This document shows positions 23,914-34,300 of a DNA stretch of 64,000 nucleotides, piece by piece. A model generated the notes under the pieces. The model did no database searches, was not told the origin of the DNA, and was given only the letters and a program-made list of their open reading frames with translations. Each line of letters opens with the position of its first letter. Within the stretch, counting starts at the first letter, position 1. A program made the translations under genes and the position numbers. The DNA comes from Lysobacter capsici (GTDB lineage: Bacteria; Pseudomonadota; Gammaproteobacteria; Xanthomonadales; Xanthomonadaceae), in NCBI RefSeq assembly GCF_018732085.1, contig NZ_CP076103.1:1674001-1738000 (forward strand). Direction: 5' to 3'.

Positions 23914-25251
23914 TTAGCCGTTCGCCGCGGCGGGCGCGCTGGACGCGCGCTCAGCCGATGCACGCTCGCCGGCGGTATTCGCCGAGCAGGCGCGGGCGTA
24001 TTCGTCCAGGCACAGGCCGATGCGATGGCGCACCAACGCTTCGGGCGTATTGGCCAGGGCGCCGGCGCGCACCGCGCGGTATTGCTCGGGCAGGTGCTGG
24101 CTCAGCAGGAACAGCGGCGGCGCGTGCGCGCGCAGGTTGTCGAACAGGCGCTGCACGGCGGCGATCAGCGCCGGTTCGCCCCAGTAGTAACGGCAGCGGT
24201 CGCTGAGCGCGTACAGGCGCAGCAGATGCAGTTCGCGCTCGTCGCCGTGGTAGTGCTGCTGCCAGTGGCGCGGGCTGTCGAGCATGCAGCGTTCCAGCGC
24301 CTGCGGCAGGTTGGAGCGCTGTTCCGGCGGCAGCAGTTCGGCTTCGATCGACGCCAGCGCGAACAGCGCCTCGCGATAGGCGAAGGTCGCGGCCGGGCCG
24401 ACCTTGAGGATCGCGAAATGATCGCGCACCAGCGCGTGCAGGCCGTCCTCGCGCTGGTAGTCGGTGGAATGCGCCTCGAACACGATGCGCGGCTGGCGTT
24501 CGAGAAAATCGGCCAGCGACTGGGCCGCGACCGGATCGTAGTCGTGCACGCTGCTGTGGTCGAAGTCGACGCCCGGCTGCACCACCATCGCGATCACCCG
24601 CTCCCAGGCCGGCGCCAGATCGGGCGCGGCGAACGCTTCGCGATGGATGGCCAGGGTCTGTTCGGCGGCCTGTGGCGTGGTCACCGCGAGACCGCCGGCC
24701 AGCGAGGCTTCGCCGCCGGGGATCGGCACTTCGGTGCCGATCACGTACACCGGCGGCGGCAGGCCGTGCGCGGCGGCGGTGCGTTCGGCGATGCGCGCAA
24801 GTTCCGCCGAACGCGCGGCGACTGTCGCGTCCGGCAGCGGCGAGGGATCGTCGGCGCAGGACATGCTGCAGTCCAGGTGGATCTTGTGGAAACCGGCGGC
24901 CACATAGGCTTCGATCAGCACCCGCGCATGCGCCATCGCTTCTTCGGCCGGGCGCTTCTGCCAGGCGTTGGGGCCGAGGTGATCGCCGCCGAGCACCAGC
25001 CGATCGGCGGGGAACTGTTCTTCGCGCGCCAACGCGAGCACGTAGTCGCGGTATTGCGGCGGGGTCATGCCGGTGTAGCCGCCGAACTGGTCGACCTGGT
25101 TGGAGGTCGCTTCGATCAGCAGCAAGGTGTGGTGACGGCGGGCCACGTCCATCGCGGCGCGCAGCACCAGTTCGTTGCTGCAGCACACGCTGTATAGGCC
25201 GACGTTGCGGCCCTGGCGGTGGGAGGCGATCAGCGATTGCACGGGCGACAT
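23914..25251 (-). CDS. kbaZ: KbaZ/GatZ/AgaZ-family tagatose-bisphosphate aldolase subunit
   Basis: 445 residues, typical GatZ/KbaZ length. Motifs: GLYSVCCSNELVLRAAM, LLIEATSNQVDQFGGYTGM, LGGDHLGPNAWQ, FHKIHLDCSMSCADDP, YVIGTEVPIPGGE and FEAHSTDYQ. In enterics this family is the non-catalytic partner of aldolase KbaY/GatY; comparative genomics has also proposed a tagatose-6-phosphate kinase role. No kbaY/gatY gene is in the window, so the final aldol cleavage must be encoded elsewhere or this protein acts alone. Start ATG 25251 follows a GGAG site. Confidence 0.92.
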   Translation of the reverse strand: MSPVQSLIASHRQGRNVGLYSVCCSNELVLRAAMDVARRHHTLLLIEATSNQVDQFGGYTGMTPPQYRDYVLALAREEQFPADRLVLGGDHLGPNAWQKRPAEEAMAHARVLIEAYVAAGFHKIHLDCSMSCADDPSPLPDATVAARSAELARIAERTAAAHGLPPPVYVIGTEVPIPGGEASLAGGLAVTTPQAAEQTLAIHREAFAAPDLAPAWERVIAMVVQPGVDFDHSSVHDYDPVAAQSLADFLERQPRIVFEAHSTDYQREDGLHALVRDHFAILKVGPAATFAYREALFALASIEAELLPPEQRSNLPQALERCMLDSPRHWQQHYHGDERELHLLRLYALSDRCRYYWGEPALIAAVQRLFDNLRAHAPPLFLLSQHLPEQYRAVRAGALANTPEALVRHRIGLCLDEYARACSANTAGERASAERASSAPAAANG

Positions 25252-25300
25252 GGCAACACTCCAACGCGGTTCAAGACGGCTCAGTACAAGCCGGGAAAAC

Positions 25301-26242
25301 TCAGGACAACGCCGACGGCCAGGCCAGCAACGCGGCGCCTCGCGCGCCGCCCGCGCCGCCGAAGCGCGGCGGCACGATCGGCGGCACCTGCACGCCGTCG
25401 AACAGATGCGCGGCGACCGCCGCCGGCAGCACGCCGTACAGCGGTGCGTGTTGCGACAGGCCGCCGCCGAGCACGATCACATGCGGGTCCAGCACCAGCA
25501 CCAGCTTGGCCAGGCTGTGGCCGAGCAAATCCAGATGGATCGCCATCACCTCGCGTGCGCGCACGTCGCCCGCGTCGGCCAGGGCGATCACCGCGGCCGC
25601 GTCGGCCGCTTCGCCGCCGAAGTGACGGTGCAGCGCGACCAGGCCGCTGCCCGATACATAACGCTCCACGCAGCCGCGCAGACCGCAGGCGCAGTCCAGC
25701 ACCGGCAAGGCGTAGCGCTGCAGCAGATGCCCCGGTACGCTCCAGTGGCCCCATTCGCCGGCCAGGCCGTTGAAGCCGGTGATCAACCGGCCGTGCAGGC
25801 AATAGCCGCCGCCCGCGCCGGTACCGAGGATCGCGCCGTACATGCTCGGATAACCTTCGGCGGCGCCGCCATGCGCTTCGGACAGCGCGAAGCATTGCAG
25901 GTCGTTGCCGAAGTGCAGCGGCCGGCGCAGCCGCGCCTGCAGATCGGCGGCGACCTTGTGGCCGGTCAGCGCCGGCACGTTGGCGCTGAGTTGGCGGCCG
26001 CTGCGGTGGTCGCGCACGCCGGGCAGGGCGATGCCGATCGCGGTGTCGGCGAGGCCGAGTTCGGCGTCGGCCGCGGCGACCAGCGCTTCGAGCGCGGTCA
26101 GAAAACCCGGGTATTTGCCCTGCGGCGTGGCGATGCGCCGGCGATGGCGCACTTCCAGTGCGGCATCGCAGGCGACCAGTTCGATCTTGGTGCCGCCGAT
26201 GTCGATGCCGTAGCGGATCGTGGAAGCGGCGGCGTCAGCCAT
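25301..26242 (-). CDS. ROK-family amino-sugar kinase
   Basis: 313 residues. ATP-binding start YGIDIGGTKIELVA, ROK signature region around GTGAGGGYCLHGRLITGFNGLAGEWGHW, and the zinc-site motif CACGLRGCVERYVSG, as in NagK-like GlcNAc kinases. Predicted to phosphorylate the free sugar at O6. In context the substrate is probably GalNAc, which would replace the PTS phosphorylation used in enterics. The start overlaps agaS by 8 bases. Confidence 0.9.
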   Translation of the reverse strand: MADAAASTIRYGIDIGGTKIELVACDAALEVRHRRRIATPQGKYPGFLTALEALVAAADAELGLADTAIGIALPGVRDHRSGRQLSANVPALTGHKVAADLQARLRRPLHFGNDLQCFALSEAHGGAAEGYPSMYGAILGTGAGGGYCLHGRLITGFNGLAGEWGHWSVPGHLLQRYALPVLDCACGLRGCVERYVSGSGLVALHRHFGGEAADAAAVIALADAGDVRAREVMAIHLDLLGHSLAKLVLVLDPHVIVLGGGLSQHAPLYGVLPAAVAAHLFDGVQVPPIVPPRFGGAGGARGAALLAWPSALS

Positions 26243-27434
26243 GGTGAATAGTGACGCCCTTGACCACCCGGTTGACGGTGCCGTCCGGGAAGGGATTGTC
26301 GGGGGTCAGGCCGAGCGCGGCCGAACGTTGCAGCGCGTACATCTGCGCGAAAGTCAGCCATACCGGCGCCAGCCAGCTGTCAGAAAACATGCCGTCGGCG
26401 AACGCGTTGTCGGCCAGCGCGCCATCGTCCAGCGGCGGCACTGGCAAGCGGTAGTCGTCATCGCCGCCGATGTCGGCGTGCGGGCCGATCGACAGCACGT
26501 GCCCGGCGACGCCGTCGCGTCGCAGTTCGTCGAGCAGGTCGTGTTCGTAACGGCGCGCCAATGCGTGATTGCTACGCATCACCACGACCAGGGTGTCGCC
26601 GTCGAGCGTGGACTTGGGCCCGTGGCGAAACCCCAGCGGCGTATTGGCCAAGGCCAGGACGCGACCGGCGGTGAGTTCGAGCACCTTCAACGCGGCTTCG
26701 CGCGCCAAGGCTTCCAGCGGGCCGCTGGCCAGGTAGATCACGCGGTTGAACGGCCGCTGCGCCAAGGCCGCGACCGGCGCGTCCCATTGCGACAGGCCTT
26801 CGCGCGCGAGTTCGGCCAGTTGCTGCAGGCGTTCGATCCGCCGCGGCCACGGCGCGCGGTCGAACACGCTCAGCGCCGTCAGCAGCATGCAGCTCAGGCT
26901 GCTGGTCATGGCGAAGGCGCGGTCGCAACTCGCCGCCGGCATCAGCACGGTGCAGGTGTCGTCGCGGCCGGCGCCGCGGCGGGCGAGTTCGCCCTGCGCA
27001 TTGCAGGTGATGTCGAGAAAACGCGCGTGCTCGACCTGCGCGCGCACCAGTTCGACCGCGGCCACGCTCTCTGGGCTGGAACCGCTGCGGCCGAACGACA
27101 CCAGCAGGGTCGGGCGGTCGCGCTGCAGATACAGCGCCGGATGGGTCAGCAGGTTGGTGGTGTGCAGCGCGCGCACTTCGGCCGGCCATTGCGCGTTGAT
27201 GCTGTCGGCGACGAGGTCGGCGATGAAGCCCGAACTGCCGGCGCCGGTGAACAGCACGCGCTGGCGCGGGTCGTTGAGGCAGTCGCCGAGAAAGGTCTGC
27301 ACGCGTTCGCGCGCCTGCGCCAGATCCCGGGCCAGCTCAAGCCACAAAGCGGGCTGCTGGGCGATTTCAGCGGCGGTATCGGCTCCGCCCAGGCGTTGCC
27401 AGGCGGTCGAGTCGGGAAGCGGGGTGAGGTCCAT
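26235..27434 (-). CDS. agaS: AgaS, galactosamine-6-phosphate deaminase/isomerase
   Basis: 399 residues with two SIS domains: first around VLFTGAGSSGFIADLV and LLVSFGRSGSSPESVAAVEL; second around VIYLASGPLEALAREAALKVLELTAGRVLALANTPLGFRHGPKS. Matches AgaS, which converts GalN-6-P to tagatose-6-P and ammonia. The FRHGPKS motif is typical of AgaS. First gene of the leftward operon; its upstream region holds the CTTTCG palindromes. Confidence 0.93.
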   Translation of the reverse strand: MDLTPLPDSTAWQRLGGADTAAEIAQQPALWLELARDLAQARERVQTFLGDCLNDPRQRVLFTGAGSSGFIADLVADSINAQWPAEVRALHTTNLLTHPALYLQRDRPTLLVSFGRSGSSPESVAAVELVRAQVEHARFLDITCNAQGELARRGAGRDDTCTVLMPAASCDRAFAMTSSLSCMLLTALSVFDRAPWPRRIERLQQLAELAREGLSQWDAPVAALAQRPFNRVIYLASGPLEALAREAALKVLELTAGRVLALANTPLGFRHGPKSTLDGDTLVVVMRSNHALARRYEHDLLDELRRDGVAGHVLSIGPHADIGGDDDYRLPVPPLDDGALADNAFADGMFSDSWLAPVWLTFAQMYALQRSAALGLTPDNPFPDGTVNRVVKGVTIHHG

Positions 27435-27472
27435 GGAGAATCCCTGTTGAGCGCGGTGACGATCTGCGTTTT

Positions 27473-27690
27473 CTTTCGGAAAGTCAATTATCGAAAGTAA
27501 AACAAAAGAAATTAATCGGGTGAGCTTGTTCTTCGAACTCGCTCGGAAAAAACGAAAGATCGGCGCGAATGAGCTTTCGTTGCTTGCTTAACAGGGATTT
27601 TTGCCATGTTTAGAAAGTATTGCATTGCACAATCTTTCGTTTTGCCAGATAAATTCTTCCTTTTTTCTTTCAATTCATTGACAGCTTTCG
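27473..27690. promoter_or_regulatory. Array of six CTTTCG/CGAAAG sites, candidate AgaR operators
   Basis: Within the AT-rich gap between agaS and the GH31 gene are CTTTCG at 27473, 27574, 27634 and 27685 and CGAAAG at 27492 and 27553. They form two inverted pairs: 27473-27497 (13-base spacer) and 27553-27579 (15-base spacer). TTTCGTT-type half-sites are usual for DeoR-family repressors. The first pair lies just upstream of agaS, the last site within the GH31 promoter. AgaR binding is inferred. Confidence 0.6.
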
Positions 27691-27707
27691 AATCACTGCC
27701 CTAGAGT
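27678..27707 (+). promoter_or_regulatory. Sigma-70 promoter for the GH31 gene
   Basis: TTGACA at 27678-27683, 18-base spacer, TAGAGT at 27702-27707. A CTTTCG site (27685-27690) lies within the spacer, so bound repressor would block RNA polymerase. Confidence 0.55.
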
Positions 27708-27768
27708 CGGCCGCAACAGGTTTCGAATGCCCGCCGAGCGGGTCCTTGGGGGCAAGGTGACATTCCGC

Positions 27769-30700
27769 ATGCGTCGTCCGCATCCGTCGATCGCGATTCT
27801 TTCGAGCACGATTCTGGCTGCGCTGCTGGCCTCGCCGGCCGTGGCCGAGCCGGTCGGCAACCTGCGCGCGGTCCGCGCCGAGGCCGGCGCGACGCCGAGC
27901 TGGGAGCTGAGCACCGACAGCGGCAGCGTGCTGCGCATCGAGGTGCTGGCGCAGGACCTCGTGCGGGTGCAGGCCGGTCGCCGCGGCAAGCTGACGCCGG
28001 CCGGCGACAAGGCCGCGCCGATCGTGCTGCCGCAACCGGCGGCCAAGGTCGACGCCACGCTTGAAGAAGACGCCGCCGAAGTGCGCGTGCGCACCGGCGC
28101 GCTGGTGCTGCACGTGCAGCGGCAACCGTTGAAGCTGCGGTTGGAACGGATCGACGGCGAACGCCGCACCTCCTTGTGGCAGGAACTGCAACCGCTGGAC
28201 CTCGACGCGACCCAGAGCGTGCAAGTGCTGTCGTCGCAGGCCGACGAAGCGTTCTACGGCGGCGGCCAGCAGAACGGCCGTTACCAGTTCAAAGGCCGCG
28301 AACTGGAAGTCTCGTACTCCGGCGGTTGGGAAGAGGGCGATCGCCCGAGCCCCGCGCCGATGCTGCTGAGCTCGCGCGGCTGGGGCATGTTGCGCAACAC
28401 GTGGAGCGACGGCAGCTACGACCTGCGCCAGCCCGATCAATCCACCTTGCTGCATCGCGAGGATCGCTTCGACGTTTATTACTTCGTCGGCGAACTGCCG
28501 CACTTGCTCGAACGCTACACGCAGCTGACCGGCCGTCCCGGCCTGTTGCCGCGCTGGGCGCTGTCCTACGGCGACGCGGATTGCTACAACGACGGCGACA
28601 ACGGCAAGAAGCCCGGCACCGTGCCCGAGGGCTGGCACGACGGTCCGACCGGCACCACGATCGACGTGGTCGAGAGCGTCGCGCGCCAGTACCGCGAACA
28701 CGACATGCCCGGCGGCTGGATCCTGCCCAACGACGGCTACGGCTGCGGCTACAAGCAATTGCCCGAAACGGTGAAAGGGCTGGCGAAGTACGGCTTCCGC
28801 ACCGGCCTGTGGACCGAGAACGGGGTCGACAAGATCGCCTGGGAAGTCGGCACCGCCGGCAGCCGGGTGCAGAAACTCGACGTGGCCTGGACCGGCAAGG
28901 GCTATCAGTTCGCGATGGATGCCAATCAATCGGCGTTCAACGGCATTTTGCACAACTCCGATTCGCGCCCGTTCCTGTGGACGGTGATGGGTTGGGCCGG
29001 CATCCAGCGCTATGCGGTGGCCTGGACCGGCGACCAGAGCGCGAGCTGGGATTACATCCGCTGGCATGTGCCGACCCTGATCGGCTCGGGCCTGTCGGGC
29101 ATGGCCTACGCCACCGGCGATGTCGATGCGATCTTCGGCGGCAGCGCCGAAACCTACACCCGCGATCTGCAATGGAAAGCCTTTACGCCGGTGCTCATGG
29201 GCATGTCGGGTTGGTCGTCGAACGCGCGCAAGCATCCGTGGTGGTTCGACGAGCCGTATCGCAGCATCAATCGCGATTATCTGAAGTTGAAGATGCGGCT
29301 GACGCCGTACATGTACGGCCTGGCGCATGACGCCGCGCAGACCGGCGCGCCGCCGGTGCGCGGCTTGATGTGGGATTACCCGCAAGACCCGCATGCGCGC
29401 GATGAGGCTTACAAGTACCAGTTCCTGCTCGGCCGCGATCTGCTGGTGGCGCCGGTCTACCGCAGCCAGGCCGCGAGCCGCGGCTGGCGACGCGGCATCC
29501 ATCTGCCGGCCGGCCGTTGGATCGATTACTGGGACGGACGCAGCGTGCAAGCCGGCGCGGCCGGGCGCGAGCTCGATCGCCAGGTCGATCTCGCCACGCT
29601 GCCGCTGTTCGTGCGCGCCGGTGCGATCGTGCCGATGCATCCGGCGATGCTGTTCGACGGCGAAAAGCCGCTCGACGAAATCACCTTCGACCTGTATCCG
29701 CAGGGCGATTCGCAGTACACGCTGTACGAGGACGACGGCAATACGCGTCGTTATGAGCAAGGCGAGTCGAGCACCCAGCAAGTGCGCATGAGCGCGCCGG
29801 CGCAGGGCAGCGGCCCGGTGAGCGTGCGGATCGATGCGGTGCAGGGCCAGTACCAGGGCCAACTGCCGCAACGTCGCTACGGCTTGCGCGTGCTCAGCCG
29901 GCAGGCGCCGCGCGCGGTGTCGGTCGACGGCCGCGCGCTGCCGAAGCTGGCCGATGCCGCCGCGTTGCAGGCGGCCGCGGAAGGCTGGTACTTCGATCCG
30001 GCGCAACGCAAGGGCAGCCTGCATGTGCGCACCGCCGCCGTCGATATCCGCAAGCCTCTGCAGATCGCGCTCGACATCGCCACCGCCGCGGCGCCCGCCG
30101 ACGATGCGTTCCCGGCCGCGCCTGCGCTCGGTCGCGCGCTGCCGGCCGACAGCTTGCTGGTGGTCAATCGTCCCGCCGAAGAACCCGGCCACGCGCTGGA
30201 AAATGCGTTCGACGACGATCCCGCGACATGGTTCCGCAGCGTGCGCAATCAAGCCGTGCGGACCGGCGCGCACGAATGGACGGTGGGCTTCGGCGAACGC
30301 AAGTTGATCGACGGCATCGAACTGGCGCCGCGCAACGACAAGAACTGGAAGCACGGCCAGGTCCGCGACTACGAGGTGTACCTGGGCGACAGCAACGGCG
30401 AGTGGGGCGAGCCGATCGCGCGCGGCCGTCTGCAGCTCAAGCAGGAAACGCAGCGCATCGAGTTCCCCGCGCGCGCCGGCCGCCTGCTGCGCTTCCGCGT
30501 GCTCAGCGTGCAGAACCCCGAGGGCGACGGCGCATCCGCGACCGATCCGATGGTCACCGCCGCGCAAGGCAATGCGGCGCGCGCGGTCGATGCGCTGCAG
30601 CCGCGCGATGTCGGGCCGATCGCGCTGTCGAGTTTCCACATTCTCGAACATCAGGAACCTGAGCGTCCGGCGCAGCAGCGTTATCTGTCCGAGTTGCCAT

Positions 30701-31119
30701 TGCCGGCCGCGTTGAACAGCCAAGTGCATGCCGATCGCACGTTCCGCGGCGACGACGCGCTGCGCATGAACGGCCTGCTGTTCCGTCGCGGTCTGGGTGT
30801 TGGCCCGACCAGCCGCATCGATCTGCGCCTGCAAGGTCAGTGGCGATTGCTGCGTGCCGACCTCGGCATCGACGATGCCTGTCGCGCCGCCGGCGGTCTG
30901 CAGTTCCAGGTGTGGGGCGACGATCGTCTGCTCTACGACAGCGGTCTGGTGAAAGCGCCCGGCGTGGTCAAGCCGGAACTCGATATCCGCGGGCTGTCGA
31001 CCTTGAGCCTGCGCACGCTGGGCGCGCAGGGCAGCCAACCCGCGCAGGTGTGCGCGAACTGGGCCAACGCGGTGCTGATCGGCCAGGAGGGCGATACCGC
31101 CAGCGTGATCGCGCCATGA
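27769..31119 (+). CDS. Secreted GH31 glycosidase with CBMs, probable alpha-N-acetylgalactosaminidase
   Basis: 1116 residues from ATG 27769; an in-frame ATG at 27727 only adds residues before the leader. Signal peptide (IAILSSTILAALLASPAVA). GH31 catalytic barrel: nucleophile candidate Asp371 in VQKLDVAWTG and acid/base candidate Asp422 in WTGDQSASW, with LPNDGYGCGY, GLWTEN and LKMRLTPYMY. C-terminal modules: an F5/8-type discoidin domain (about 790-930, ALENAFDDDPATWF) and an NPCBM-like domain (about 975-1110, FRRGLGVGPTSRIDLRL). The long YATGDVDAIFGGS and WTGDQ segments fit, from memory, GH31 enzymes acting on alpha-GalNAc; the adjacent aga operon supports that. Specificity is inference; alpha-glucosidase or alpha-galactosidase is possible. 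Confidence 0.85.
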   Translation: MRRPHPSIAILSSTILAALLASPAVAEPVGNLRAVRAEAGATPSWELSTDSGSVLRIEVLAQDLVRVQAGRRGKLTPAGDKAAPIVLPQPAAKVDATLEEDAAEVRVRTGALVLHVQRQPLKLRLERIDGERRTSLWQELQPLDLDATQSVQVLSSQADEAFYGGGQQNGRYQFKGRELEVSYSGGWEEGDRPSPAPMLLSSRGWGMLRNTWSDGSYDLRQPDQSTLLHREDRFDVYYFVGELPHLLERYTQLTGRPGLLPRWALSYGDADCYNDGDNGKKPGTVPEGWHDGPTGTTIDVVESVARQYREHDMPGGWILPNDGYGCGYKQLPETVKGLAKYGFRTGLWTENGVDKIAWEVGTAGSRVQKLDVAWTGKGYQFAMDANQSAFNGILHNSDSRPFLWTVMGWAGIQRYAVAWTGDQSASWDYIRWHVPTLIGSGLSGMAYATGDVDAIFGGSAETYTRDLQWKAFTPVLMGMSGWSSNARKHPWWFDEPYRSINRDYLKLKMRLTPYMYGLAHDAAQTGAPPVRGLMWDYPQDPHARDEAYKYQFLLGRDLLVAPVYRSQAASRGWRRGIHLPAGRWIDYWDGRSVQAGAAGRELDRQVDLATLPLFVRAGAIVPMHPAMLFDGEKPLDEITFDLYPQGDSQYTLYEDDGNTRRYEQGESSTQQVRMSAPAQGSGPVSVRIDAVQGQYQGQLPQRRYGLRVLSRQAPRAVSVDGRALPKLADAAALQAAAEGWYFDPAQRKGSLHVRTAAVDIRKPLQIALDIATAAAPADDAFPAAPALGRALPADSLLVVNRPAEEPGHALENAFDDDPATWFRSVRNQAVRTGAHEWTVGFGERKLIDGIELAPRNDKNWKHGQVRDYEVYLGDSNGEWGEPIARGRLQLKQETQRIEFPARAGRLLRFRVLSVQNPEGDGASATDPMVTAAQGNAARAVDALQPRDVGPIALSSFHILEHQEPERPAQQRYLSELPLPAALNSQVHADRTFRGDDALRMNGLLFRRGLGVGPTSRIDLRLQGQWRLLRADLGIDDACRAAGGLQFQVWGDDRLLYDSGLVKAPGVVKPELDIRGLSTLSLRTLGAQGSQPAQVCANWANAVLIGQEGDTASVIAP

Positions 31120-31122
31120 ACC

Positions 31123-31229
31123 TTCCGAACCCCCGATCCCGAACACGCCCCCGAACACGCAACCCAACCGCCGCAGCGAACCCGTCAAACCGAATCCGTA
31201 ACGCCGAACCCGTAACCACGAACCCGTAA
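31123..31229. repeat. Degenerate GAACCCGTAA short repeats
   Basis: Between the GH31 and receptor genes, short units such as GAACACGC, GAACCCGTAA and GAATCCGTAA recur in irregular order. They resemble the AATCCCA heptamer tracts at 47638 and 59240 in a diverged form. No gene or clear terminator in 31120-31337. Confidence 0.5.
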
Positions 31230-31337
31230 CACCGCTCCTCCCCCCGCCCAATCCGACTGCGGCCATCCGGCCGCGGCCCGGGATCGCTGTTGCCCTTCGT
31301 CCGCCATCCGCGCCGCAGTCCTGCCAGGAGAGTTCCG

Positions 31338-34300
31338 ATGTTGCCCGCAAGCCGCCGTACGCGCCGTCACCGCGCCAACCGCATCCCCGCCACCCCGCTG
31401 TCGCTGGCCCTGGCCGTCGCACTGCTGGGCCACGTGTCCCTCGCCGCCGCACAGGATGGCGCGGCCGGCACGGACAGCAAGGACAAGACCACCGAACTGT
31501 CGCGGGTCGAAGTCACCGGTTCCAACATCCGCCGCACCGACGTGGAAACCGCCTCGCCGGTGCAGATCGTCAGCAAGCAGGACATCGAGAACATGGGCGC
31601 GCGCACGCTGCTGCAGGTGCTCGACAACCTGCCGGCCGCGCGCCCGGCGCAGCAGGATTCGCGCTCGCTGTTCACCGGTTCCGACGGCGCCTCGCAGGCC
31701 AATCTGCGCGGCCTGGGCGCGCAGGGCACGCTGGTGCTGTTGAACGGCCGTCGCCTGTCGTACTACGGCGCGCCGGCCGGGTTCCAGACCCAGTTCGTCA
31801 ACATCGACGCCATTCCCGCCGCGGCGATCGAACGCATGGAAGTGCTGACCGACGGCGCATCGGCGGTGTACGGCACCGACGCGGTCGCCGGCGTGATCAA
31901 CGTGATCACCAAGCGCAATTACCAGGGCGCGGAGGTCAACGTCACCACCGACATGTCCTCGCGCATCGATTCCTACGGCGAGCACCAGGCCAGCATCACC
32001 GCCGGTTTCGGCGACCTCGACGAAGACCGCTACAACGTCTACGCCTCGGTCAACCTGTACCGTCGCGACGCGATCCCGCTGAGCGATTTCTACGACAAGC
32101 GGCCCAAGCAGTACTACGTCAACAACCCGAACTACCTCAACAACCTGCGCCTGGGCACCGGCAGCAAGCCGGGCGTGTTCAATCCCGGCAGCTACTTCGC
32201 CTTCGACCCGGTCACCGGCCGGCGCGTGCAGGAAGCCGCGCCGGGCTGCAACAACGTGCTCACCACCGAAGCCGCCGGTCCGCGTTGCATCTGGCAGACC
32301 TGGATGAACAACGAGATCGACGCCGGCGCCAAGTCCGAACGCAACACCGCCTATGTCAACGCGCACTTCCTGATCGGCGACAGCACCGAGGCCTTCGCCG
32401 AGGCGACCTATACCGACATCGACCTGCGCGCCAACGGCGGCACGCCGCGCGCCTACAGCACCACCACCGGCAACCCGACCAGTTGGTTCTCGCGCAACAC
32501 CGGCACTTCGGTCAATCAGTTCCTGTATCCCTTCCTCGGCCCGAACAACGAGTACAACCACGCCAGCCCGCAGCTCAAGGCGATGATGGGCGGAGTGGTG
32601 GGCCTGCAATACCTGTTGCAGGATGCGGGCGCGAACTACTTCGGCCAGCGCAACACCGACAAGAGCTATCGCGCGCTCGGCGGCCTGCGCGGCACCATCG
32701 GCGACTGGAACTGGGAAACCGCGTTCGCCACCGCCGGCACCCACTCGACCACCTACCAGACCATCAACGTCAACCTGCAAGGCTTCGAGAAAGCCTTCGG
32801 CCCGTACACCACCGACCCGGGCACCGGCCGGGTGATCATCTCCGATCATCCGGCGTACAAGTTCGGGCAGATCAACGAGGCCAACGCCGCATTGATCCGC
32901 GCCGCCTTCCCGACCTTCGACATCCAGTCCTGGACCCGCCTGCACACCCTCGACGGCAAGATCGAAGGCCCGCTGTTCTCGTTGCCGGCCGGCGAGGTGC
33001 GCGCGGCGTTCGGCTTCAACGTCAGCCGCGAGACCTTCTACACCCCGGGCAACTCGGACGCGGCCAACGGCCTGATCACCCAGCAGGGCGGCTCGTGGTT
33101 CGACGGCAAGCGCAACACCTATGCCGTGTTCGCCGAAACCGTCGCGCCGCTGACCGAGAAGCTCGAACTCGACGCCGCGCTGCGCGTGGACAAGTACCCG
33201 AATTTCAGCGCCAACGTCGCGCCGAAGATCGGCCTGAAGTATCAGGTCTTGCCGCAACTGCTGTTGCGCGGCACCTACTCGGAAGGTTTCCGCGCGCCGA
33301 GCCTGGCCGAGTCCGGCACCGGCGGCGTGTTCGCCCAACTCGGCGGTTACCGCGACGAAGTGCGCTGCGCCGAAACCAACGCCATCGCCAACTTGTTGCG
33401 CCAGTCGCGCCGCGGCGGCGATGTCGACCTGGGCAATTCGCTGCTCAATGCCGACTGCAGCCGCACCGTCGCGCGCATGACCCAGCCCAACCAGGACCTC
33501 AAGCCGGAGAAGGCGAAGATCGCCACCCTGGGCTTCGTGTTCGAACCGCTCGACTGGCTGTCGGTGTCGGCCGACTACTGGTTCATCTATCGCCGCAACG
33601 AGATCGCCGCGCCCGACTACAGCAAGGACGAAGACATCCTGTCGTCGACGCGTTCGCCGATCACCGAGTCCGATCGCGCAGCGGTCGCCGCGCTGGCGGC
33701 GATGTGCGCCGATCCGGCCAGCGGCGTGAGCTGCCCGGGCACGCTGCCGGGCTACAGCGTCGGCAACGTGGCGAGTGTCGTCGGCCAGTACAAGAACAAG
33801 GGCCGCACCCTGATCGACGGCTTCGACATCGATGCGCGCAGCCGCTTCTCGTTGGGCGAGTGGGGCAGCCTGAACATCGGCCTGGCCGCGACCATCGCGC
33901 GCCGCAACCAAGCGTATCTGGACGACGAAAACGGCTGGTACTACGGCAATACCGTGGGCTATTACGGCAACCCGCGCCTGCGCGCGACGATCAACGCCGA
34001 CTGGAACTACCGCCAGGTGACCACCAGCTTCTTCGTGAACTACGTCGGCACCACCAAGTGGGCCTGGGAACGCATCGACGCGCAGGACAACAACCCGCAG
34101 ACCTGCACCGCCGGCTTCCTGCCGGTGGCCAAGGCCCAGTGCGACGGCGTGCCGTCGTGGTGGACGGCCAACCTGAGCCTGACCTGGCGGCCGACCGAAA
34201 AGCTCAACGTCGGCGTCACCGTCAAGAACCTGTTCGATCGCCTGCCGTTCTACGATCCCAACAGTTTCCTCGGCGATTCCAGCGATTACGCCAGCATCTT

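Noticed and set aside
27670..31452. 1260-residue open frame on the minus strand opposite the GH31 gene
   Set aside because: Antisense shadow caused by high GC; composition is Arg/Ala/His-rich with no domain, while the plus strand encodes a clear GH31 enzyme.
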